A stretch of 64,000 nt of DNA, taken from NCBI RefSeq assembly GCF_900176565.1, contig NZ_FXEH01000004.1, forward strand, positions 434,001 through 498,000. The letters are read 5' to 3'. The notes beneath the pieces were generated by a model that made no database searches, had not been told where the DNA came from, and worked only from the letters and a program-made list of their open reading frames with translations. This document shows positions 1-7,735 of this stretch, in pieces (positions within the stretch are counted from its first letter, which is position 1; every line of letters starts with the position of its first letter). The position numbers and the translations under genes are program-made. This DNA is from Thalassobacillus devorans (GTDB taxonomy: Bacteria; Bacillota; Bacilli; Bacillales; Halobacillaceae).

Positions 1-453
1 GTCAGCCGTGCGGACATGTCGACAGTGTTAGTGATTACATTATTGGTACTTGCCGTCGTTTTGTTGTTCTATAAAGAGCTGTTTGTGTTGTCGTTTGATG
101 AAGACCATGCTGCGGTGTCCGGGGTTAATGGGAAATTGATCCACCTATTGTTTATTGTTATGGTGGCCTTAGTTATCGCTTCAGCGATGCAAATTGTCGG
201 TATATTGCTCGTATCAGCATTGATGACCCTTCCTGTTGCTGCAGCATTACGTATCTCCAAAAGTTTTAAACAGACGATTGGATTATCTATCTTTTTCGGA
301 GAATTATCCGTAATCGTTGGATTAATTACTTCCTATCAGCTAAGCGTACCGCCTGGCGGAACGATTGTGGTGACTGCCATTTTGATATTAATCGGAGCGA
401 TAGCCTATCGGAAGGTTTCAGGTCAATTATCATTAAAGGGTGAAACGATATGA
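1..453 (+). CDS. znuB: Zinc ABC transporter permease ZnuB (3' part)
   Basis: C-terminal part of an ABC-3 family membrane permease that would move Zn2+ (or Mn2+) delivered by a ZnuA-type binding protein. The reading frame is open from base 1, so the gene starts upstream of the window; the ATG at 16 is internal. About 150 residues are visible, with four or five hydrophobic helices. The segment around IVGILLVSALMTLPVAAA is typical of the ZnuB/MntB/AdcB family. The stop overlaps the zur start (ATGA), which means co-transcription and probably translational coupling. The zinc assignment rests on the adjoining zur and znuA. Confidence 0.9.
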   Translation, partial: VSRADMSTVLVITLLVLAVVLLFYKELFVLSFDEDHAAVSGVNGKLIHLLFIVMVALVIASAMQIVGILLVSALMTLPVAAALRISKSFKQTIGLSIFFGELSVIVGLITSYQLSVPPGGTIVVTAILILIGAIAYRKVSGQLSLKGETI

Positions 454-863
454 ATATAGAAAAAGCAATTGATAAATTAAAAGAAAAGGGATATAAGCGT
501 ACGAAACAGCGTGAGCGGATACTTGAGATATTCTCGGAGCAGGATCAAGGATATATTCCTGCCAAGACGATATTAAAGGAAATACAAAAGGACTTTCCCG
601 GTGTAAGCTATGATACCATCTACCGTAACTTATACTTGTTGGCAGAAGAACAGGTACTTGAATCGACTGAACTGGATGGGGAGAAACATTTCCGTTTCCA
701 TTGTGACACGCATGGCCATCATCATCATTTTATTTGTACCGGGTGTGGCAAAACAAAGGCGGTAGAGTTTTGTCCGATGGATAAAATAGCCCAAAGCCTG
801 GATGGTTATGCTGTTGATGATCATAAGTTCGAGATTTACGGAAAATGCCCAGGCTGTCTTTAA
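450..863 (+). CDS. zur: Fur-family zinc uptake regulator Zur
   Basis: 137-residue Fur-family repressor. Residues 1-80 form the winged helix, with the recognition region around SYDTIYRNLYLL. The C-terminal half carries a His-rich stretch (88-93) and the two CxxC pairs of the structural zinc site (C96/C99 and C133/C136). It starts inside the znuB stop codon and is followed by a weak hairpin. Zur rather than Fur or PerR is inferred from the znuB and znuA neighbours and from the Zur-box-like palindromes in front of znuA. In Bacilli Zur with bound Zn2+ represses zinc uptake genes. Confidence 0.9.
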   Translation: MNIEKAIDKLKEKGYKRTKQRERILEIFSEQDQGYIPAKTILKEIQKDFPGVSYDTIYRNLYLLAEEQVLESTELDGEKHFRFHCDTHGHHHHFICTGCGKTKAVEFCPMDKIAQSLDGYAVDDHKFEIYGKCPGCL

Positions 864-867
864 GAAC

Positions 868-900
868 GAAGCGTATCGTACGAGACGGTACGCTTCTATT
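868..900 (+). terminator. Possible terminator after zur
   Basis: GAAGCGTA (868-875) pairs with TACGCTTC (889-896), with a weaker inner pairing. Only a short T-rich tail follows, so termination may be partial. Confidence 0.45.
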
Positions 901-912
901 CAGGTCTAAACT

Positions 913-959
913 AAATGGTAGTGATTACTATTTACAAAGCGTAATGATTACGCTATAAT
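913..959 (+). promoter_or_regulatory. znuA promoter with two Zur boxes
   Basis: A sigma-A promoter with -35 TTTACA (931-936), a 17-base spacer and -10 TATAAT (954-959). A perfect 17-base palindrome around one central base, AGCGTAATGATTACGCT (938-954), fills the spacer. A second, weaker match (913-933) lies just upstream and overlaps the start of the -35. By my recollection of the B. subtilis Zur box (7-1-7 TCGTAAT-N-ATTACGA type with AAA/TTT flanks) each site matches about 17 of 21 positions. The centres are 23 bases apart, so bound Zur would block RNA polymerase directly. Confidence 0.85.
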
Positions 960-990
960 TCACTTCAGTAACGAAGGGGGAGAGTAAGGA

Positions 991-1998
991 ATGAAAAAGA
1001 GGTATTTATTTTTATTATCATTATTATTGACTGTTTTCCTGGGAGCTTGTGGAGAACAAGCGAGTCAAAATGACGCTTCAGAGGAGGAAGTTAAAGAAAC
1101 ACTTAAACTTTATACAACGGTCTATCCGTTGAAGGATTTTGCTGAAAAAATTGGCGGAGATCATGTAGAAGTGGAGTCTATCCTTCCTCCTGGTGCGGAT
1201 TCGCATACATTTGAACCCGATACAAAACAAATGATAAAAGTAGCAGAAGCAGATGGTTTCATTTATAGCGGAGCCGGACTGGAAGCATATGCAGAAAAGA
1301 TCTCCGGTGCTGTTGAAGCAGAGGACGTGAAAATCCTGGAGGCGACTGAAGGTATCAATTTGGAGAATCATGAACACCAACAGAATGAAGAAGATGGCGG
1401 CCATGACGAGCATGACGATGAGGAGAATCACGCCGGAGAAGAAGGTGATGGTCATGGTCATGGTCATGGTGATAACGACAAAGACCCTCACGTATGGCTT
1501 GATCCTGTCCTATCCATCCAACTGGCAGCTAACATCAAAGACCTTCTTGTTGAATTAAAACCGGAAGAGGAAGAAACTTATGAAGAGAACTTCAACACAT
1601 TGAAAGCAGACTTGGAGGAGCTGGATCATTCGTTTGCTAATGAAATAAAAGCACAACCCAAAAATAAAATTATTGTGTCCCATGCGGCTTATGGTTATTG
1701 GGAACATGCCTATGGTCTTGAACAGATTGCAGTCAGTGGATTAAGTCCTACGGAAGAGCCATCACAAAAACAATTAGAAAAAATTATCAAAGCAGCGGAA
1801 GACAATGACTTAAAGTATGTATTGTTCGAACAAAATGTTACTCCTAAAGTATCCGAAGTCGTTCAAAAAGAAATTAATGGAGAAGCATTAAGAATTCATA
1901 ATTTATCCGTTTTGACAGATAATGATATCGATGCTGATGAAGATTACTTCAGTTTAATGTATCGGAATCTCGAGGTCTTGAAGAAAGCACTACAATAA
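991..1998 (+). CDS. znuA: Zinc-binding lipoprotein ZnuA
   Basis: 335-residue substrate-binding protein of the cluster 9 (ZnuA/TroA) family, which captures Zn2+ outside the membrane and passes it to ZnuB. The signal peptide ends in a lipobox, LGAC, with C20 as the lipidated cysteine. A His/Asp/Glu-rich loop (about residues 127-170, many HGH and HDEH units) sits just before DPHVWLDP; such loops mark zinc-specific members. It has its own promoter and ribosome site (GGGGGAGAGTAAGG) and a strong terminator, so it is transcribed apart from znuB-zur. No ATPase gene (znuC) is visible; it presumably lies before the window. Confidence 0.92.
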   Translation: MKKRYLFLLSLLLTVFLGACGEQASQNDASEEEVKETLKLYTTVYPLKDFAEKIGGDHVEVESILPPGADSHTFEPDTKQMIKVAEADGFIYSGAGLEAYAEKISGAVEAEDVKILEATEGINLENHEHQQNEEDGGHDEHDDEENHAGEEGDGHGHGHGDNDKDPHVWLDPVLSIQLAANIKDLLVELKPEEEETYEENFNTLKADLEELDHSFANEIKAQPKNKIIVSHAAYGYWEHAYGLEQIAVSGLSPTEEPSQKQLEKIIKAAEDNDLKYVLFEQNVTPKVSEVVQKEINGEALRIHNLSVLTDNDIDADEDYFSLMYRNLEVLKKALQ

Positions 1999-2040
1999 AA
2001 AATGTCTCCTGTTAACTTGTGTTAACAGGAGACATTTTTT
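1995..2040. terminator. Bidirectional terminator znuA / MFS
   Basis: A perfect 16-base stem (2001-2016 with 2021-2036) with a 4-base loop, flanked by A-run and T-run. It serves the two converging genes and overlaps the stop codon of the MFS gene. Confidence 0.92.
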
Positions 2041-3217
2041 ATGAAGAGTGCTGCAGGTTGTCGTTAACTGCCGGCTCTTTCTTCAATATAGTAGCGATCA
2101 GTACGACTAAAAGCAATGCTACGATGACATAGAAGAAGGAAGTGTCTGGGAACAAATCAATGAAAGCACCGCTTAAAAACGGGCCACTGATACTGCCGAC
2201 ACTGAAGGCGATGCCACACATAATATTTCCAGCTGGTAAGAGCGATTTTGGCAGAATATCGGTCATGTAGGAAAGCCCTAAGGAATAGAGAGAACCAACA
2301 CATAATCCTGCCAGCGCAAATAGTACGAAGAGCCAGAATGCGGAGTCTTCGAGTAATGCAGCAAGAAAAAACGCTAAAGTACCGGCTGTTAAGACAAGGG
2401 AAATCACTTTTTTACGACCTGCTTTATCGCTCCACATGCCCAATGGTATTTGGGATAAAAGGCTTGCTGCTGCAAAAAATGGGATGATCAATGAAAGAAT
2501 GTTAACATCATGACCAATCCGCATGCCGTAAACAGGAAAAATCCCGTGCAAGGTAGCTTCCAGAAAACCGTAAGTAAGCGGGGGGAGAAATGCGACCCAG
2601 GCTAACTTGATGGCCTGTCCAAATCTGCTGATCGAACTGCCCATATGAACGTTATGGCTATCTTTCGCTGGTAATTCATTTCTAACCCAAAACATACTGG
2701 ACCAGACGATGGCGCTCAGCAAGGCGGAAAGCAGGAATGGTAAATATATATGGACAGATAATAAGTTTGTCATCAAGGGTCCTAACGTAAAGCCGGCACT
2801 GAAGAATAAACCGTAATATGCGATACTTTTTCCTCTGGTCTCAGGAGAAGCCGTGGATGTAATCCAAGTCTGGGTTCCGAAGTGAAGCATATGGTCCCCA
2901 ATACCAATAGTCATCCGCAAAATAAACCAAAACCAAAGCGCCTGCCAAAATGGAAATAAAGCCATGGAGATGAATACGAATGCCCCACCAAGCAGAATCA
3001 CTGGCTTATACCCTGCTTTTTGCATCGGTTTTTCCATAAAAGGAGAAGCTATCAGCACTCCTATATACAGGCCAGTGGCATGCAGGCCATTAATGGATGA
3101 AGAAACCCCATTTTGCTCTAAGATGACTGCAAGCAATGGAAGCAGCATACCTTGAGAAAAGCCTGAAATCGCTACTAAGGCGATGAGGATCTTGAAGCGA
3201 GTATTAGCTTTGACCAT
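2039..3217 (-). CDS. MFS transporter
   Basis: 392-residue major facilitator superfamily carrier with about twelve hydrophobic helices. The MFS loop motif appears in degenerate form after helix 2 (FMEKPMQKAGYKP) and more clearly in the second half (MWSDKAGRKKV). A short charged linker (around DSHNVHMGSS) separates the halves. Substrate unknown; such Bacillaceae carriers are usually annotated as drug or sugar efflux. It stands alone on the minus strand, converging on znuA. Confidence 0.8.
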   Translation of the reverse strand: MVKANTRFKILIALVAISGFSQGMLLPLLAVILEQNGVSSSINGLHATGLYIGVLIASPFMEKPMQKAGYKPVILLGGAFVFISMALFPFWQALWFWFILRMTIGIGDHMLHFGTQTWITSTASPETRGKSIAYYGLFFSAGFTLGPLMTNLLSVHIYLPFLLSALLSAIVWSSMFWVRNELPAKDSHNVHMGSSISRFGQAIKLAWVAFLPPLTYGFLEATLHGIFPVYGMRIGHDVNILSLIIPFFAAASLLSQIPLGMWSDKAGRKKVISLVLTAGTLAFFLAALLEDSAFWLFVLFALAGLCVGSLYSLGLSYMTDILPKSLLPAGNIMCGIAFSVGSISGPFLSGAFIDLFPDTSFFYVIVALLLVVLIATILKKEPAVNDNLQHSS

Positions 3218-3364
3218 TCTTTATCCTCCCCCTCAAAAAACTTCTTTCATCCTATCGGAGAATAATGGTAATGGCAAGAAAAATGCAAACTTTGAGTAAA
3301 AGATGTTATTCCTTGAGCTTGTTCTGTTAAAATGGGAAAAAGAACTTCATAAAGGAGTGGTATA

Positions 3365-3757
3365 ATGGAATTTTTTATGAGAGAGAATGGAATTCGAACG
3401 CAATTGGAATATGGAGAACTGAATATATCCAGTAATGAAGAATTTGGCTTCCGCCCCTACCAATTAATGGTTTCGTCCATCGTTGGCTGCAGTGTTGGTG
3501 TCTATCGTAAAATTTTAGACAAACAACGGGTGAAGTACGAGGATATTAAAGTTACCGCAGATGTAACCCGCAATCCAGATGAGGCTAACCGGATTGAAAA
3601 GGTGGCGATTCATTATGTTGTGAAAGGCCATAACATCAGTCGGGATAAACTGCAGAAAAACTTGGAAATCGCCCGTAATAACTGTTCGATGGTACAGTCG
3701 GTCAAAGACAGTATCGATGTACAAGAAACGGTAGATTATATCGAGCTTAGTATGTAA
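3365..3757 (+). CDS. OsmC-family protein
   Basis: 130-residue OsmC/Ohr-fold protein. The two cysteines expected in the family are present: C42 in the SSIVGCSVGVY helix and C107 in ARNNCSMVQSVKDSI. Members reduce organic or inorganic hydroperoxides with this pair. AAAGGAG lies seven bases before the ATG. Flanked by its own terminator, so monocistronic. Which OsmC subgroup it belongs to, and whether it is a true peroxidase, cannot be told from sequence. Confidence 0.8.
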   Translation: MEFFMRENGIRTQLEYGELNISSNEEFGFRPYQLMVSSIVGCSVGVYRKILDKQRVKYEDIKVTADVTRNPDEANRIEKVAIHYVVKGHNISRDKLQKNLEIARNNCSMVQSVKDSIDVQETVDYIELSM

Positions 3758-3768
3758 ATAATTCCTGT

Positions 3769-3802
3769 AAAGCGTGTCCTATATTGATAGGACGCGTTTT
3801 TT
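3769..3802 (+). terminator. Terminator after OsmC gene
   Basis: GCGTGTCCTAT pairs with ATAGGACGCGT (two G-T wobbles), followed by TTTTTT. Confidence 0.85.
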
Positions 3803-3881
3803 AATATATGGGTGAGATGACGTGATGAATAAAAAGCCCCTTATTTCAAATGATAATCAAAAAAGAAAGGGGCTCCCTTAT

Positions 3882-4670
3882 ATGCGAACGTGGATCTTGT
3901 CCATCATGGCATTATTATTGGTGTTATTCGCGGCTGAGCCGCTTCTTCTACAAGCAGAAGATAAAAAAGAAGAAGGACGGCTGCCAAGTCACGTTTTGAA
4001 TATCTCGAAAGACAATACCTACCCTAACTCAACAGAAGACCAGGTTGTCCTTGAGCCAAGTGAATTGACAGATGAACTGATAAAAGAAGCTGAGGTGAAA
4101 ATCACGAACCCCCAGCTAATTGAATTATTGAATGAAACGAATTTGAAACCTTCCCCATTAGCCATTGGGTATCGCGGCGAGGTTTACTTAGGAAAATGGC
4201 CATTGAACTACACGTCCAAGGAGACGAGTATTAATTGGGAATATCAGCATATCAACACAAATGAACTGAACAATCAGGCAAGTCAACAGACAGAAAAAAT
4301 GAATTACCTGCAAAAAGATGAAAAACACATCAAAGGTGGCCTTACAGCCAAAATTGATACCCCTGATCAAGTGAAACGCATGCTTCTATTAGAAGCCCAA
4401 AATAATACCAACCTTCCGTTGTCTTTTCATACGGTCGTGGGCAGTGGTACGAAACAGCAGAATACCTATGCAGTTCCATCTAAAAAAATCGGTTCCTTAC
4501 AAGCATATGCTCCAGCAGTCAATGAAAAAGGAACAGTTGCTTTTGGGGAAGTATATATTCAATTGAAAGGGTCCAAAAAGCAATTAATCGTAAAAAACAT
4601 AAAAAAACAAGGAATTGGAGCCTGGATACCAATTCAGGATCATGTATCTTACTCTTTCCAATTGAAATAA
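3882..4670 (+). CDS. YfkD-like secreted protein
   Basis: Resembles the Bacillus YfkD family (about 264 residues; function unknown). With the start at ATG 3882 the protein has 262 residues and opens directly with a signal peptide (MRTWILSIMALLLVLFAAEP), and AAAGGGG precedes the start by nine bases. A longer reading from GTG 3822 would put about 20 polar residues before the signal peptide, so I reject it. Family-like segments include PSHVLNIS near the mature N-terminus, GYRGEVYLGKWPLNY mid-protein and APAVNEKG near the end. Likely exported and either soluble or membrane-anchored by its uncleaved N-terminus. Confidence 0.78.
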   Translation: MRTWILSIMALLLVLFAAEPLLLQAEDKKEEGRLPSHVLNISKDNTYPNSTEDQVVLEPSELTDELIKEAEVKITNPQLIELLNETNLKPSPLAIGYRGEVYLGKWPLNYTSKETSINWEYQHINTNELNNQASQQTEKMNYLQKDEKHIKGGLTAKIDTPDQVKRMLLLEAQNNTNLPLSFHTVVGSGTKQQNTYAVPSKKIGSLQAYAPAVNEKGTVAFGEVYIQLKGSKKQLIVKNIKKQGIGAWIPIQDHVSYSFQLK

Positions 4671-4679
4671 CCAGCATAC

Positions 4680-4722
4680 ACGCCTGATCCGGTCACCTGG
4701 GTCAGGCGTATTTTTAATTTTT
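4680..4722 (+). terminator. Terminator after yfkD-like gene
   Basis: ACGCCTGA (4680-4687) pairs with TCAGGCGT (4702-4709), then ATTTTTAATTTTT. Confidence 0.85.
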
Positions 4723-4878
4723 GGATATTTAACTTTGGTAAAGAATGAAGGCTATCAACAGTAATTCTAATGTTATATTCCTGTTCTACATGGACAAACC
4801 GGAGTATTTCTACTATGATAGTGCATGGTATCAATCGAAGAAACCTGTAAAGAATACAATGAACAAAGGAGTTTATGC

Positions 4879-5025
4879 ATGGCTCAAGAAGAAAAACTTC
4901 AAGATCTGAAATTAAGGTTGGCAGCCTTTATGTCACGCCTGGATGAAATGGAGCCGGAAGAGACATCCGTGCAGGATATTGATCAGCTTATACAAATGCT
5001 CGAAGAACTTGAAAAGAAAATGTAA
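4879..5025 (+). CDS. SE1561-family small protein
   Basis: 48-residue acidic helical protein of the SE1561 type found across Bacillales, function unknown. The conserved part reads LKLRLAAFMSRLDEMEPE then DIDQLIQMLEELE. I place the start at ATG 4879 because AAAGGAG (4865-4871) sits seven bases ahead; an upstream in-frame ATG at 4825 lacks a ribosome site. Monocistronic, with its own terminator. Confidence 0.72.
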   Translation: MAQEEKLQDLKLRLAAFMSRLDEMEPEETSVQDIDQLIQMLEELEKKM

Positions 5026-5036
5026 CACCCAAGACG

Positions 5037-5066
5037 AAACCGCACCCACCAATGTGCGGTTTTTAT
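5037..5066 (+). terminator. Terminator after SE1561-family gene
   Basis: AAACCGCAC (5037-5045) pairs with GTGCGGTTT (5054-5062), followed by T-rich sequence. Confidence 0.85.
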
Positions 5067-5192
5067 TATTAGAGGAGAGGGGTTTGTAATTATATGGAAT
5101 AAAACAATAAAAGGTTGATTTTTATAACACCTTCCTTTATCATGGTAAATCGTTAACGAACTAAAATTAAAATGTTTGAGAGGAGAATTTTT

Positions 5193-6500
5193 ATGGCGTG
5201 GGCTGTTATTATTTCGGTGCTGATCATGACCGTGCTCAGTCTTTTGCGTGTCAATGTAATAATCGCAATCATTGCTGCGGCTTTATCAGCAGGGCTCATA
5301 GCTGGAGAATCGCTGCAAAATTCCCTGGATATGATGATCAATGGCATGGGGAATCAGGCGAGCGTTGCTTTAAGCTATATTTTATTAGGTGCCTTCGCAG
5401 TAGCAATCAGTTACTCGGGCATAACGAATATATTAGTGAATTATTTATTGAAAATGTTGAAAAATAAGCGTGTCATCATGTTATTAGTGATTGCTGGTGT
5501 GGCATCTTTATCTCAGAATGTCATTCCCGTTCATATTGCATTCATCCCAATATTAATTCCGCCTTTGTTAAACCTTTTTGATCAGATGAAACTGGATCGA
5601 CGCGGGGTAGCTGCTGCCTTAACATTTGGTTTGAAAGCACCTTATGTGATGATTCCCGCAGGCTTTGGTTTGATCTTCCATCAGACCATTCAGGATGCGA
5701 TGGGGACCAGCGGAGTTGATGTAGGTATCGGAAGTATCGCTCTGTCACTATTGATTCCTGGCTCCGGGATGATTATTGGCTTGCTCGTAGCTGTGTTCTT
5801 TTCTTATCGCAAACCAAGAGATAAATATCAGCTCAGTGTAGAAGTAGGGGAAGAAGACACTCCAGACATCACAAATGCTTCTTTTAGTGCCAAACATGCC
5901 TGGACGCTTGTAGCCGTGGCAGCAGCATTAGGAGTACAAATTTGGACCGAAAACCTAGTATTAGGAGCATTGACCGGACTTGTTCTTATGTTTGTATTCC
6001 TTGTAGTACCTTTCCGTCGTGGGGACGAAGTGGTCACGAATGGTATCGGTATGATGGGAATGATAGCATTTGTTATGCTGATTGCTGCTGGTTATGCCAA
6101 TGTACTGCAGGAAACGGGTTCAATCGATGCGTTAGTTGATTCAAGCTCTGATATGATAGGAGACAATAAAGGTCTGATCGCTTTCATACTGTTGCTTGTC
6201 GGTCTGTTGGTAACCATGGGAATTGGTTCTTCCTTCGGGACAGTACCGATCTTGGCAGCATTATTCGTCCCTATCGGTGTTGCAGCTGGATTCTCCCCGA
6301 TGGCATTGGCTGCTTTGATTGGAACAGCAGGGGCGCTGGGGGATGCTGGTTCTCCGGCATCAGACAGCACGCTGGGACCAACTTCAGGACTTGCTGCTGA
6401 CGGAAAGCATCACCACATCTGGGACACATGTGTTCCAACCTTCTTGCATTATAATATACCGTTATTCATTTTTGGCTGGGTTGCAGCCATGGTTCTATAG
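5193..6500 (+). CDS. NhaC-type Na+/H+ antiporter family protein (YuiF-like)
   Basis: 435-residue membrane protein of the Na+/H+ antiporter/NhaC superfamily (ion transporter superfamily), similar in layout to B. subtilis YuiF. It has about eleven hydrophobic helices. Glycine-rich re-entrant-type segments carry the family marks: SQNVIPVHIAFIPILIPP in the first half and TAGALGDAGSPASDSTLGPTSG in the second. The start is ATG 5193, with GAGAGGAG eight bases before; the ATG at 5172 lacks one. Family members move Na+ or organic acids/amino acids, so the substrate is open. Own terminator follows. Confidence 0.8.
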   Translation: MAWAVIISVLIMTVLSLLRVNVIIAIIAAALSAGLIAGESLQNSLDMMINGMGNQASVALSYILLGAFAVAISYSGITNILVNYLLKMLKNKRVIMLLVIAGVASLSQNVIPVHIAFIPILIPPLLNLFDQMKLDRRGVAAALTFGLKAPYVMIPAGFGLIFHQTIQDAMGTSGVDVGIGSIALSLLIPGSGMIIGLLVAVFFSYRKPRDKYQLSVEVGEEDTPDITNASFSAKHAWTLVAVAAALGVQIWTENLVLGALTGLVLMFVFLVVPFRRGDEVVTNGIGMMGMIAFVMLIAAGYANVLQETGSIDALVDSSSDMIGDNKGLIAFILLLVGLLVTMGIGSSFGTVPILAALFVPIGVAAGFSPMALAALIGTAGALGDAGSPASDSTLGPTSGLAADGKHHHIWDTCVPTFLHYNIPLFIFGWVAAMVL

Positions 6501-6511
6501 TTTGGTTATTC

Positions 6512-6543
6512 AAGAAGCACCTGTTCGGCAGGTGCTTCTTTAC
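6512..6543 (+). terminator. Terminator after antiporter gene
   Basis: A perfect 12-base stem AAGAAGCACCTG / CAGGTGCTTCTT with loop TTCGG. Confidence 0.88.
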
Positions 6544-6619
6544 TTATTAATATGGAAAAGTAAGTCAGGTATATCAGAGGATACTTGCTGTAAACTAAGA
6601 AAAAAGCAGGTGTACAACA

Positions 6620-7399
6620 ATGAAAAAGATAACGCTTTTAATCTTATCCATTATAATAGTGCCTTTATTTCCGGTATCGGCCGCTGCTTATGGCTGGGGC
6701 TATGAAAAAAATAAGGATGGTTCCCCGCCGGATGTAGGTTTTTATGGGCCATTATTGGAACAACATGATGGCTTTTATATAGATAAGTCAGGCGACAAAG
6801 AAATATACCTTACTTTTGATAACGGGTATGAAGAAGGGTATACAGGGCAAATTCTTGACGTATTAAAAGAGAAAAAGGTACCGGCAGCATTTTTTATTAC
6901 AGGCCATTATATAAACAGTGCTCCTGAGCTTGTGAAACGAATGAACAAAGAAGGCCACATTATCGGCAACCATTCCTGGCATCACCCTGACTTTACGGCG
7001 TCATCGAAGTCGCGAATTAAAGAAGAGCTGGACAAAGTAGAAACAGCGGTAGCCCAATTGACTGACCAGAAAGATATGCTTTATTTACGCCCACCGCGTG
7101 GCACATTTACAGATAAGTCGTTAGAATGGACGAGAGAATTGGGGTATATCAATGCCTTTTGGTCCATTGCATTTGTGGATTGGAATACCGGCCGGCAAAA
7201 AGGCTGGAAGTATGCTTACGATAGCTTAATGAGCCAGGTTCATCCCGGAGCGGTGATGTTGCTCCATAGCGTTTCTGAAGATAACGCACTTGCCTTGGAA
7301 AAAATGATCGATGATTTGCGTGCACAAGGATATACGTTTCATAGTCTGGATCATTTAATGATGAAAAAACTGCTTCCGGAAGGTGGATATTGGTACTGA
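6620..7399 (+). CDS. pdaA: Spore-cortex muramic-delta-lactam deacetylase PdaA
   Basis: 259-residue secreted polysaccharide deacetylase (carbohydrate esterase 4). Signal peptide 1-22. Catalytic features are intact: D67 in LTFDNGYEEGY, the metal-binding H118 and H122 in HSWHHPDF, R157-R160 in RPPRGTFT, and H216 in VMLLHSVS. The TFDNGY form instead of the usual TFDDG is the PdaA signature. The family removes acetyl groups from N-acetylmuramic acid on the way to muramic delta-lactam in spore cortex, so the organism should sporulate. In B. subtilis the gene is made in the forespore under sigma-G; I could not define such a promoter here. Confidence 0.9.
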   Translation: MKKITLLILSIIIVPLFPVSAAAYGWGYEKNKDGSPPDVGFYGPLLEQHDGFYIDKSGDKEIYLTFDNGYEEGYTGQILDVLKEKKVPAAFFITGHYINSAPELVKRMNKEGHIIGNHSWHHPDFTASSKSRIKEELDKVETAVAQLTDQKDMLYLRPPRGTFTDKSLEWTRELGYINAFWSIAFVDWNTGRQKGWKYAYDSLMSQVHPGAVMLLHSVSEDNALALEKMIDDLRAQGYTFHSLDHLMMKKLLPEGGYWY

Positions 7400-7403
7400 T
7401 ATG

Positions 7404-7432
7404 GAGACACTGAAAAAAAGTGTCTCTATTTG
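7404..7432 (+). terminator. Weak terminator after pdaA
   Basis: GAGACACT (7404-7411) pairs with AGTGTCTC (7419-7426). The T tract is poor. Confidence 0.55.
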
Positions 7433-7735
7433 ATGTTTTTCGACAAATTATTCACTTTGCATCTGTTAGGATAACCATAAAAGGCTCACCGAGGTGGCAA
7501 ATGATTTTTTTACATAGGTAGAAAGAACTCTTTTGAAGTTGATAAAAAAGATGGTATTCCTGTGTATTCCTATTTATGACAATATCTCTAATAGACACCC
7601 ATGTTCTAAGGGGTTTTACCTAATTCTCACAAAATTGTAAGAATATATTCAAAATTTAAATAATTTTGTTATAATAGTACCTACGGAGCATACAATCGTT
7701 ACCTTAAGTATCATAAGGAAAGAGGTAGTCCATTG
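7433..7735. other. Intergenic region before kinase gene
   Basis: About 300 AT-rich bases with no convincing small gene. A TATAAT at 7670-7675 may be the -10 of the kinase promoter, but no good -35 stands 17 bases ahead (best is TTCAAA at 7648). A Spo0A-box-like TTCGACAAA lies at 7439-7447; such 7-mers occur by chance. Confidence 0.4.

Noticed and set aside
1078-1491. Long minus-strand open frame inside znuA
   Set aside because: Product of the repetitive His/Glu codons of znuA; no ribosome site and no family likeness.
3822-3881. Upstream start (GTG 3822) for the YfkD-like gene
   Set aside because: Adds polar residues before the signal peptide; the ATG at 3882 has a proper ribosome site and gives the family length.
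7439-7447. Single Spo0A-box-like TTCGACA sites (also near 9646, 9800, 31826, 54152)
   Set aside because: A 7-base pattern on either strand is expected several times in 64 kb; no supporting spacing or context.
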